From an uncultured Candidatus Saccharibacteria bacterium (GTDB lineage Bacteria; Patescibacteria; Saccharimonadia; Saccharimonadales; UBA6022), in assembly GCA_946479665.1 (NCBI GenBank), contig CAMLGO010000064.1, positions 1-5,158 of the forward strand: DNA of 5,158 bases, given 5' to 3'. The notes under the pieces were generated by a model. It saw only the letters and a program-made list of their open reading frames with translations. It did not search any database and was not told the DNA's origin. Positions 1-5,158 of the stretch are shown one piece after another (position 1 is the first letter of the stretch; every line of letters begins with the position of its first letter). A program made the translations under genes and the position numbers.

Positions 1-509
1 TTTGGCTTGATCCAAAGAAGACGAGCGTCTACAAGTTCTATCAGTTCTGGCTGAATGTTGACGATGAGGGTGTGATTGATTACGCAAAAATTTACACACT
101 CCTTTCTAAAGAAGAACTCGATGCACTTGGTGAACGTCATGCCGCTAACCCGGGTGATCGTGAAGCTCAAAAAACACTTGCTCGCGAAGTGACGATGCTT
201 GTACATGGCAAGGAGCGCACTGAAAGTGTGATGCGTGTTACGAACGTGTTGTTTGGCGATGCATCGTTCAGCGATCTTAATTCTGACGATCTTGACGCTT
301 TAGCACAGGAGATTCCTGCAGTGAATGGTGCAGGTACGGTAATTGAGGCCCTCGTTCAGTCTGGCATCGCAAGTAGTAACGGTGAAGCCCGTCGCCTTAT
401 CGCAGGTGGTGGCATATCAGTTAATGACCAAAAGATTACTGAGGATACTCACTTAGTGGCAGCAAGTTTGATTAAAAAAGGCAAAAATAACTTCGTCTTA
501 GTGCGCTAG
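1..509 (+). CDS. tyrS: Tyrosyl-tRNA synthetase, C-terminal part (5' end outside window)
   Basis: This enzyme charges tRNA-Tyr with tyrosine in the cytosol. The reading frame is open from the window edge (first full codon at 3) to TAG at 507-509, leaving 168 residues of a protein that is usually about 400-430 long. The catalytic HIGH and KMSKS motifs lie upstream and cannot be checked. The fragment opens with WLDPKKTSVYKFYQFWLN, the stretch that follows the KMSKS loop in bacterial TyrS, then has the helical anticodon-binding region. Its last ~58 residues form an S4 RNA-binding domain: an EALVQSGIASSNGEARRLI helix pair followed by a GGGISVND turn. A GTG at 72 could pass as a start but lies inside the conserved region, so it is internal. 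No terminator separates it from recG 37 bases downstream, so read-through is likely. Identification is firm from family knowledge. Confidence 0.93.
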   Translation, partial: WLDPKKTSVYKFYQFWLNVDDEGVIDYAKIYTLLSKEELDALGERHAANPGDREAQKTLAREVTMLVHGKERTESVMRVTNVLFGDASFSDLNSDDLDALAQEIPAVNGAGTVIEALVQSGIASSNGEARRLIAGGGISVNDQKITEDTHLVAASLIKKGKNNFVLVR

Positions 510-531
510 GCTAAGTCTGCGAACAAAAGAC

Positions 532-540
532 TGCTATCAT
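532..540 (+). promoter_or_regulatory. Extended -10 promoter of recG, leaderless geometry
   Basis: TG-C-TATCAT is an extended -10 element (TG at 532-533, hexamer at 535-540). Counting its last base as -7 puts +1 at 547, the A of the recG ATG. I see no good -35 hexamer at the usual distance, which an extended -10 can tolerate. There is no purine-rich ribosome-binding site before the ATG, which fits a leaderless message. The promoter call is inference from sequence only. Confidence 0.6.
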
Positions 541-546
541 AATTAT

Positions 547-2580
547 ATGAATCTGCTGTCTCCGCTCGAAAAAATTAAAGGGGTTGGATCCAAAACCGGT
601 GAACAATTTGCAGCAGCAAATCTTCACACGGTGGGTGACCTTATTGATTTTTTACCTCGTAAGCATGAAGACTTTTCTGAGGTGGTAAAAATCGCCGATC
701 TTCATCCGGGCAATGCAACAATTAAGGCGCGTTGCGAAAGCATCTCGACGCGTCCGGTGCGTCGTGGCCTGCGGATTACGACAGCAACACTGGCCGATGA
801 TAGCGGCAAGGTGCAGGCGGTGTGGTTTAATCAGCCGTACCGTACGACGCAGCTCGCCAAAAGTGACGAAGAGTTCTTTTTCTCCGGTGCATTTGAGTTT
901 AACTACAATAAATATCAACTGAGCAATCCAAGTGCCGAAAAGGTGAGCGATATGCCGGTAAATACCGACCGCTTCCTGCCCGTGTATCGATCTATAAAAG
1001 GCTTGAAAAGTCAGCTTGTTCGTAAGATTTTAGCTGAGCTGCGACCACTTATGACGATGTTGCCAGAGACGTTGCCGCCAAGCGTGATTGGTGGCGAGAA
1101 GTTGGAGTCGCGCTCAGCTGCGGTGCTTGGGATGCACTTTCCAAAAAAGGCCGAGGATGTTGCAGCTGCCCGTGAACGACTCGCATTTGAAGAACTGTTT
1201 CAACTACTGCTTGCGAGCCAACTGAATCGGCAGGAAAATGCCAAACTGACTGGCTGGCATATTCCGTTTGAGCAATCGGTTGTCGCTGGCTTCGTGAAGC
1301 AACTTCCGTTTGACTTAACGGGCGCCCAGCGTCGGGCTGCCTGGGAGATTATTCAGGACTTTGAAAAGCAAACGCCAATGAACCGGCTACTGCAGGGTGA
1401 TGTAGGATCAGGTAAGACAGTCGTGGCGGGCCTTGCGGCGCACCAGGCGGCCCACCATGGCTTCCAGACGGCACTAATGGCACCAACCGAGATACTGGCG
1501 TCGCAGCACGCTGAAACCTTAACAAAGTTGCTTCAGCCATTTGGCGTGACGGTCGGATTGCTAACAGGTAGCGTTAAGGGATCAGCTCGCAAGGTGCTCT
1601 ATGAACAGATTGCCTCGGGAGCGGTTGATATTGTTGTTGGTACCCACGCTCTTATTCAGGAAACGGTAAAATTCCACAAACTTGGATTTGTCGTGATCGA
1701 TGAACAGCACCGCTTTGGCGTGAAGCAGCGCCAGGAGCTATTGAAGAAGTCTGAGCATATGCCACACCTCCTTGCGATGACCGCGACGCCAATTCCACGT
1801 AGCCTTGCGCTCACGGTGTACGGCGAGCTTGACGTAAGTATCCTTAATGAGCTGCCAAAAGGCCGAAAGCCGATTGCGACGAAGATATGGTCGCCAAACA
1901 GTCGGGCGCAGCTGTACGAGGCAATGGATAAGGAGATAGCCGCGGGTCGCCAGGCGTATGTGATCTGCAGCCTCATTGATGATAATCCCGATAACGAGAT
2001 AAAAAGTGTCCAGTCTGAGCACGTAAAGCTGCAGAATTCAATCTTTAAGCATCGCCGTATCGGCTTACTCCATGGCAAGATGAAGCCGGATGAGAAAGAT
2101 GCTGTCATGTCGCAGTTTAGCGCAGGTACTCTCGATATATTAGTAAGTACCACCGTGGTTGAAGTTGGTGTCGATGTTCCAAACGCAACTGTAATGATGA
2201 TTGAAAACGCTGATCGTTTTGGGCTGAGTCAGCTCCATCAGCTGCGTGGCCGTGTCGGACGCTCGTCGCATCAAAGTTATTGTTACTTAGTGATGAGTGA
2301 TAGCAGTAAGCCATCCCAGCGTCTAAAAGAGATAGAGAAGTCGAATGATGGCTTCTATCTGGCGGAAGTCGATCTGAAGCTTCGTGGACCTGGTGAGATA
2401 TACGGACGAGCGCAGCACGGCGCGCTCAACCTTCAGATTGCCACGCTCTCAGATACAAAGCTGATCGCCCGTGCGCAAAAGGCGGCCAAGGCATTCGTCG
2501 CATCAGGTGACAACCTATTACAATACAAACAACTGGCAGCACAAGTTGAACAATATCAGCGACTAACCACACTAAATTGA
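547..2580 (+). CDS. recG: ATP-dependent DNA helicase RecG
   Basis: RecG is a double-stranded DNA translocase that remodels stalled replication forks and branch-migrates recombination intermediates. The 677-residue length is typical of the family. An N-terminal helix-hairpin-helix-like start (GVGSKTGEQ, 12-20) leads into an OB-fold wedge (about 50-150). Two RecA-like domains follow. Visible motifs are Walker A GDVGSGKT (284-291), the DEQH box (385-388), TATPIPR (412-418) and the arginine-finger motif QLRGRVGR (565-572). The RecG-specific C-terminal segment DGFYLAEVDLKLRGPGE starts at 601. It continues GRAQHG where many homologues have GTRQ[ST]G. The start at 547 is supported by the leaderless promoter geometry and by the conserved N-terminal SPLEKIKGVG. 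There is no Shine-Dalgarno. The TGA stop (2578-2580) overlaps the -35 hexamer of the next gene. No frameshift or missing core motif was seen. Confidence 0.96.
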   Translation: MNLLSPLEKIKGVGSKTGEQFAAANLHTVGDLIDFLPRKHEDFSEVVKIADLHPGNATIKARCESISTRPVRRGLRITTATLADDSGKVQAVWFNQPYRTTQLAKSDEEFFFSGAFEFNYNKYQLSNPSAEKVSDMPVNTDRFLPVYRSIKGLKSQLVRKILAELRPLMTMLPETLPPSVIGGEKLESRSAAVLGMHFPKKAEDVAAARERLAFEELFQLLLASQLNRQENAKLTGWHIPFEQSVVAGFVKQLPFDLTGAQRRAAWEIIQDFEKQTPMNRLLQGDVGSGKTVVAGLAAHQAAHHGFQTALMAPTEILASQHAETLTKLLQPFGVTVGLLTGSVKGSARKVLYEQIASGAVDIVVGTHALIQETVKFHKLGFVVIDEQHRFGVKQRQELLKKSEHMPHLLAMTATPIPRSLALTVYGELDVSILNELPKGRKPIATKIWSPNSRAQLYEAMDKEIAAGRQAYVICSLIDDNPDNEIKSVQSEHVKLQNSIFKHRRIGLLHGKMKPDEKDAVMSQFSAGTLDILVSTTVVEVGVDVPNATVMMIENADRFGLSQLHQLRGRVGRSSHQSYCYLVMSDSSKPSQRLKEIEKSNDGFYLAEVDLKLRGPGEIYGRAQHGALNLQIATLSDTKLIARAQKAAKAFVASGDNLLQYKQLAAQVEQYQRLTTLN

Positions 2581-2605
2581 CATATCGCTATAATTATGGT
2601 AATAT
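2577..2605 (+). promoter_or_regulatory. Near-consensus sigma70-type promoter, leaderless geometry
   Basis: A perfect TTGACA (2577-2582) is followed by a 17-base spacer and TAATAT (2600-2605), with an extended TGG at 2597-2599. Predicted +1 is 2612, exactly the A of the downstream ATG. The -35 contains the recG stop codon TGA. A second TATAAT at 2589-2594 sits inside the spacer; its predicted start would be about 2601. This is the strongest promoter by eye in the window. The match is direct; transcription start is inferred. Confidence 0.75.
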
Positions 2606-2611
2606 GCTTTA

Positions 2612-3499
2612 ATGTTTTTCATATCATCAGAAAAGAAAGAGCGACATAGCTTTATTGACCATTCAATAGAGGCAACACGTGATGTGCTCTTGCATGAGCA
2701 GATGTCTCGTCACCTTGGCACTATGGCACTTTTCTATGAGCGACGTTTAAATAATCTTTATGTTCCTAATCATAGACACGGTAAGGCGATACTTAAGAAG
2801 TCTGACGATAGCTCGATCCCAGTGCTTGCTCTGAAGCCTGGGGAGTCAGTTCTTTTCCCGGCCGAAATGGGACTTCCATCCCATGCTCAACGTGCCCGTG
2901 CGACAGAGGTGCTGAGAGAATCCTTGCCGGGGGGCGAACACTGGACAGACGCTACAACGGATCAGGTGATTGCTTATCACGATAGGAACGAGCCCGTGCT
3001 CATGAGCATTAGTGATACTGCGACTGCAATGGTGCAGCATCAAACTAATCACTTTAGAGTAGAGTCAGATAGCAATGGAGTGCATGCAGGTCAGATCAAT
3101 GGTCGGCCTATGATGGCAATTAAATATCCAAGTGGTTTTCGCGTTGATCCATCGGTGATGATTCACGAACTGGATCATATTGCCGAGGGCGGCTGGAATC
3201 CGGTGCAGAGACATGAGACGATTGATGATATGCGGAAGGACGCGTTGCGTGGTGAACTTCAAGCCTACTATGTTCAATCGCTGGCTATTCGTGCTATGGT
3301 CCGCATGGGCTACGAACCTCATTCTACCGAGAAGAGTCAATATTCGGTTGAAGACGACGGTCGTATACGTGCACCACTCATAGGGACGGTTGAAGAATTG
3401 AGACAGCGGACAAATGCAGAACGAGCAGACAAGTTTTTTCCAAACGATGAGCTTATCGACGAGCTTGAACGGCGAGGGCTCAGTTTAGTCTCCTTGTGA
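2612..3499 (+). CDS. Putative zinc metallopeptidase-like protein (HELDH motif), unnamed family
   Basis: I do not recognise a named family. The protein has 295 residues, no signal peptide and no membrane segment, so it is probably cytosolic. The key feature is MIHELDHIAEGG with H185, E186 and H189 matching the zincin HEXXH motif. It is followed 26 residues after H189 by GELQAYY (E215), a plausible third zinc ligand of gluzincin type. Just before the motif is a hydrophilic, probably beta-rich stretch (about 145-180), a usual arrangement in zincins. The N-terminal ~140 residues match nothing I know; the end (about 260-295) is charged and helical. Substrate is unknown. A peptidase role is inference from motif and spacing; it could be an inactive or non-proteolytic zincin. 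The ATG at 2612 has no Shine-Dalgarno but sits on the predicted +1. It lies 31 bases after recG and 51 before the next gene, and has its own promoter. Confidence 0.72.
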   Translation: MFFISSEKKERHSFIDHSIEATRDVLLHEQMSRHLGTMALFYERRLNNLYVPNHRHGKAILKKSDDSSIPVLALKPGESVLFPAEMGLPSHAQRARATEVLRESLPGGEHWTDATTDQVIAYHDRNEPVLMSISDTATAMVQHQTNHFRVESDSNGVHAGQINGRPMMAIKYPSGFRVDPSVMIHELDHIAEGGWNPVQRHETIDDMRKDALRGELQAYYVQSLAIRAMVRMGYEPHSTEKSQYSVEDDGRIRAPLIGTVEELRQRTNAERADKFFPNDELIDELERRGLSLVSL

Positions 3500-3528
3500 G
3501 TTATTCTTTTGCAATGACTACACCCCTC

Positions 3529-3542
3529 TATAATGCTAGAAT
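3529..3542 (+). promoter_or_regulatory. Two overlapping -10 elements before the PLC-like gene
   Basis: A perfect TATAAT (3529-3534) is followed by an extended -10, TG-C-TAGAAT (TG at 3534-3535, hexamer 3537-3542). The second predicts +1 at about 3549, two bases before the ATG at 3551; the first predicts about 3541. No convincing -35 sits at 16-18 bases from either; TTGCAA at 3509-3514 is 14 bases from the first. No Shine-Dalgarno precedes the ATG. Which element is used cannot be decided from sequence. Confidence 0.5.
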
Positions 3543-3550
3543 AGACTGAG

Positions 3551-4363
3551 ATGTATTCTGGAACAACTTTTCGTACAAAATCTGGCCGTGTTATGGGCGT
3601 GCATCAAAAAATTGATCGCGTCGCTCGTCGACATATTAAGCATCATCTTGAGCATGATGTCTATTTCCCGTCGATTGCGAAGATTCTTCATTTCGAGGGT
3701 CTCAATGGTCCTGACGGCATCAAACGAAAGAGCCCGGCCAAGGATGAACCCTGGCACTATATTGACCCATCAAAGCCGGATGACACCGCACTCTTGGAGA
3801 TGATCAATGATCATATTGAAAACTTAGCCGTGGCGCTAAAGACGAAAAATGATGAACGTGCGGCATTTGAAGCGGCATGGATGGCGCATGCGATCGTTGA
3901 TGGCCTGACGCCTGCGCATCATTACCCGCTTGAAGCTAAGCTTGAGGAATTACGTGGTGGACAGGGACTAGAAACTCGTACTACAACTAAAGAGAAGTTG
4001 ATTCTGCCAGGCAAGACGCGCCGTCACCAGCTTCGCAATAACTGGGAGTATTGGGGAACGAATGGTATCTTTACGACCCATCTGGCGTTTGAGCTTGGCG
4101 TTGCATCAACTATCGCACCGCTTCCATTCAAGGAAAGCACATTGCCGGAGGGTATGATCGGTCGTTTGAAAGAGGAAGGCTTCAGGGTGCTTTTCATGGA
4201 GGCTGTTCATATGGTTGATGCCATGAAGATGTACGATGAGTTTAGTGCCAAAAACTGGACACGCCATCTTGCGAACGAGACGAGAAAAACGTTGATTCCG
4301 GAAATTATCAATACGGTTATTCTTGGCTGGTATCAAGCTGTGCTGTTGGCGGAGAAGAAATAA
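3551..4363 (+). CDS. Zinc-dependent phospholipase C / P1 nuclease-fold protein, putative
   Basis: This 270-residue protein has the zinc-ligand pattern of the phospholipase C / S1-P1 nuclease fold. In HAIVDGLTPAHH, H113, D117 and H123 have the same +4/+6 spacing as H118, D122 and H128 of Bacillus cereus phospholipase C. H177 and E181 (HLAFE) match the HxxxE pair (H142/E146). D55 and H69 (WHY) are 14 apart, as are D55/H69 there, and H18 could stand for H14. The spacing matches are direct; homology is inferred. Missing are a signal peptide and the mature N-terminal Trp that binds zinc in secreted members, so it is probably cytosolic. Its substrate (phospholipid, nucleic acid or another phosphoester) is unknown. 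ATG 3551 is chosen for its promoter position; Met15 (3593) is an alternative that would place H18 at residue 4. The stop TAA shares one base with the rsmD ATG, suggesting cotranscription and translational coupling. Confidence 0.75.
   Translation: MYSGTTFRTKSGRVMGVHQKIDRVARRHIKHHLEHDVYFPSIAKILHFEGLNGPDGIKRKSPAKDEPWHYIDPSKPDDTALLEMINDHIENLAVALKTKNDERAAFEAAWMAHAIVDGLTPAHHYPLEAKLEELRGGQGLETRTTTKEKLILPGKTRRHQLRNNWEYWGTNGIFTTHLAFELGVASTIAPLPFKESTLPEGMIGRLKEEGFRVLFMEAVHMVDAMKMYDEFSAKNWTRHLANETRKTLIPEIINTVILGWYQAVLLAEKK
4351..4354 (+). promoter_or_regulatory. Shine-Dalgarno site of rsmD
   Basis: GGAG lies 8 bases before the rsmD ATG, inside the end of the preceding gene. It supports the start at 4363. 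It contrasts with the three upstream genes, which have promoters against their starts and no such site. No -10-like element is seen just upstream, so rsmD probably depends on upstream transcription. Confidence 0.7.
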
Positions 4364-4905
4364 TGAATATCCGTATTATTGCAGGCTACTACGGCGGATT
4401 AAAAATCGCCGCCCCGAACAATCGCCGCACCCACCCAATGAGCGAACGGATTCGCAATGCTCTATTTAATAGTTTGGCTGGCGAAATTGCCGATGCTGAA
4501 GTGCTCGACGTGTTTGCTGGTACGGGTGCAATTGGTCTCGAAGCTATTAGCCGTGGCGCGAAAAGCGCGACATTTGTTGATAAAGATCGTACGGCCCAAC
4601 GCTATATTGCACGAAACATTGAATCTCTTGGAGTGGGAGACAAAGCAACACTCATTCGAACAACGGTATCAAATTGGCTCGGAACCAAAAATCCCCAGCT
4701 GTACGATATTATTTTTGCTGATCCGCCATACTGGGACACGCAGTTTTCCACAGTCGATCGTATATTCGACCTATTAAAACCAGGTGGACTTATGATATTA
4801 TCACACCCAGGTAAGGGTGAGTTACCAACCAAAACGGGAGTTGTTGTGGTGGACAATCGTAGTTATGGAAACGCGGTACTCACCTATTACCGCCGAGAGA
4901 CGTAA
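4363..4905 (+). CDS. rsmD: 16S rRNA (guanine(966)-N(2))-methyltransferase RsmD
   Basis: RsmD uses S-adenosylmethionine to methylate N2 of G966 (E. coli numbering) in 16S rRNA during 30S assembly. The 180 residues match the family's usual length. The N-terminal RIIAGYYGG and the THPMSERIRNALFNSL segment (23-38) are the RsmD signature. Then come the SAM-binding VLDVFAGTGAIGLEA (47-61), the acidic end of strand 2 (FVDKD, 71-75) and the catalytic DPPY (120-123), the N-methyltransferase motif IV that holds the target amino group. The protein ends with a strand pair, VVVDNRSYGNAVLTYYRR. The start overlaps the preceding TAA (TAATG) and has GGAG at 8 bases. In many bacteria coaD follows rsmD; here the gene is last and its stop lies in the loop of a terminator hairpin. 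No key residue is missing. Confidence 0.94.
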   Translation: MNIRIIAGYYGGLKIAAPNNRRTHPMSERIRNALFNSLAGEIADAEVLDVFAGTGAIGLEAISRGAKSATFVDKDRTAQRYIARNIESLGVGDKATLIRTTVSNWLGTKNPQLYDIIFADPPYWDTQFSTVDRIFDLLKPGGLMILSHPGKGELPTKTGVVVVDNRSYGNAVLTYYRRET

Positions 4906-4920
4906 GAGCGTCTCTTTTTT
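4896..4920 (+). terminator. Intrinsic terminator of the plus-strand genes
   Basis: AGAGACG (4896-4902) pairs perfectly with CGTCTCT (4909-4915) around a 6-base loop, followed by T's to 4920. The first three loop bases are the rsmD stop codon TAA, and the 5' arm encodes its last residues. On the minus strand no T tract follows the stem, so it acts on plus transcripts only. Confidence 0.85.
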
Positions 4921-4940
4921 ATTGATGAAGTGACCTGAAT

Positions 4941-4973
4941 AAAAAAGCAGCCCCAAGATTTCTCTTGGGGTGC
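4941..4973 (-). terminator. Intrinsic terminator, minus strand (distal of two)
   Basis: Read on the minus strand, GCA (4973-4971) and CCCCAAGA (4970-4963) pair with TCTTGGGG (4958-4951) and TGC (4949-4947), leaving one C bulged at 4950. The loop is GAAA and six T's follow (4946-4941). On the plus strand no T tract follows, so it serves minus transcripts. Nothing is coded between it and the tRNA terminator, so it ends either read-through or the candidate small RNA. Confidence 0.85.
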
Positions 4974-4996
4974 GATCATAACGTAGGACATGTTAT
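4941..4996 (-). ncRNA. Candidate small RNA of about 56 nt
   Basis: This is the stretch from the predicted start of the minus-strand promoter (5003-5031) to the end of the distal T tract. The transcript would have a 5' hairpin, about 5-6 bp, formed by inverted copies of CATAAC/GTTATG (4992-4997 and 4977-4982) with a 9-base loop, and then the strong GAAA-capped terminator hairpin. I match it to no known RNA family. It has no convincing coding content: a possible ATG at 4991 opens a frame that runs through the terminator. It may instead be just the leftover of a promoter-terminator unit. Confidence 0.35.
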
Positions 4997-5002
4997 GTAG
5001 TT

Positions 5003-5031
5003 ACTATACCAAGAAGTTCGGCATAGTACAA
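5003..5031 (-). promoter_or_regulatory. Minus-strand promoter between the two terminators
   Basis: On the minus strand, TTGTAC (5031-5026), a 17-base spacer and TATAGT (5008-5003) form a good sigma70-type promoter with an extended TGG before the -10 (5011-5009). Predicted +1 is 4996. Its architecture (17 bases, TGG) is the same as that of the promoter at 2577-2605. It lies after the tRNA terminator, so it does not drive the tRNA. Only the candidate small RNA lies downstream before the next terminator. Confidence 0.5.
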
Positions 5032-5040
5032 GGCTAAAAG

Positions 5041-5070
5041 AAAAAAGACTATCTTTCGACAGTCTTTTTT
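5041..5070 (-). terminator. Intrinsic terminator of the tRNA-Leu transcript
   Basis: On the minus strand GACT-G-TC (from 5064) pairs with GA-T-AGTC across a GAAA loop (5057-5054), then six T's follow (5046-5041). Inverted A and T runs flank the stem, so it could also act on plus transcripts. However, the pair at 5060/5051 is G-U in the minus RNA but A-C in the plus RNA, so the minus direction is favoured. It begins just after the encoded CCA of the tRNA. Confidence 0.88.
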
Positions 5071-5073
5071 CTT

Positions 5074-5158
5074 TGGTACGCGAGAAAGGACTTGAACCTT
5101 CACGCCCGAAGGCACTAGCTCCTAAGGCTAGCGTGTCTACCAATTCCACCACTCGCGC
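5074..5158 (-). tRNA. tRNA-Leu, anticodon UAG
   Basis: This 85-nt tRNA would decode CUN leucine codons. Read on the minus strand, the acceptor arm is GCGCGAG with CTCGCGT, then discriminator A and encoded CCA (5076-5074). The D arm has a 3-bp GTG/CAC stem. The anticodon stem CTAGC/GCTAG carries the loop CTTAGGA with anticodon TAG at 5124-5122. A long variable arm with a TTCG loop marks it as class II, and the T arm is AAGG/CCTT with loop TTCAAGT plus a closing G-U. The first acceptor pair is G1-U72, which is a little unusual. The 5' end coincides with the window edge, so the promoter and any 5' context are out of view. Confidence 0.95.

Noticed and set aside
514..532. AGTC...GACT inverted repeat between tyrS and recG
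   Set aside because: Only 4 bp with a 10-base loop or more and no T tract; not a terminator.
1656..2153. Long open frame on the minus strand inside recG
   Set aside because: It lies wholly opposite the conserved helicase domains, and its translation is Cys/Ser/Arg-rich without a family match; it is a shadow of recG codon use.
2589..2594. TATAAT as the main promoter of the gene at 2612
   Set aside because: It matches the -10 consensus, but TTGACA is only 6 bases upstream, while TAATAT at 2600 has the full 17-base spacer and extended TGG. Kept only as a possible minor element.
3593..3595. Met15 as the start of the PLC-like gene
   Set aside because: It would put H18 near the N terminus as in secreted family members, but no Shine-Dalgarno or promoter is placed against it, whereas 3551 has a -10 element at the right distance.
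4887..4991. 35-codon minus-strand frame starting with ATG five bases after the predicted +1
   Set aside because: It runs through the terminator hairpin and T tract and into antisense of rsmD; the predicted peptide has no recognisable character.
1..5158. Recoded genetic code (UGA as Gly), as in SR1/Gracilibacteria
   Set aside because: recG and the next gene end at TGA at sensible protein lengths, and no in-frame TGA is needed inside any gene.
1..5158. CRISPR array, insertion sequence, phage genes or attachment site next to the tRNA
   Set aside because: No repeated units, transposase or integrase motifs or tRNA-3'-end duplication were seen in the window.

Overview
The window looks like a piece of a small bacterial genome, most likely from the Candidate Phyla Radiation and close to Saccharibacteria (TM7). 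This placement is an inference. It rests on compact spacing, leaderless-style promoters set against start codons, orphan metalloenzyme genes between housekeeping genes, and the general character of the RecG and TyrS proteins. TGA is used as a stop (recG and the next gene), so the code is standard and the recoded SR1/Gracilibacteria lineages are unlikely.

Plus strand, left to right: the 3' end of tyrS (tyrosyl-tRNA synthetase, ending in an S4 domain); recG (branch-migration helicase); an unnamed soluble protein with a HELDH zinc-peptidase-type motif; an unnamed protein carrying nearly the whole zinc-ligand set of the phospholipase C / P1 nuclease fold; and rsmD (16S rRNA guanine-N2 methyltransferase), closed by an intrinsic terminator. 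Minus strand, at the right end: a complete-looking tRNA-Leu(UAG) with encoded CCA, its terminator, then a separate promoter and a second terminator that together delimit a possible small RNA of about 56 nt. The two strands converge at about 4920-4941.

The most striking regulatory pattern is that recG and the HELDH gene each have an extended -10 element placed so that predicted transcription starts at the A of the ATG. The PLC-like gene has a similar element giving about a 2-nt leader. None of these three has a Shine-Dalgarno sequence. rsmD overlaps the preceding gene by one base and has a clear GGAG, so both initiation modes appear side by side. tyrS, recG and rsmD and the tRNA are translation and genome-maintenance functions; the two central metalloprotein genes are the accessory, unexplained part. 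I see no mobile element, CRISPR array or long repeat, and no stretch over 300 bases without a gene.
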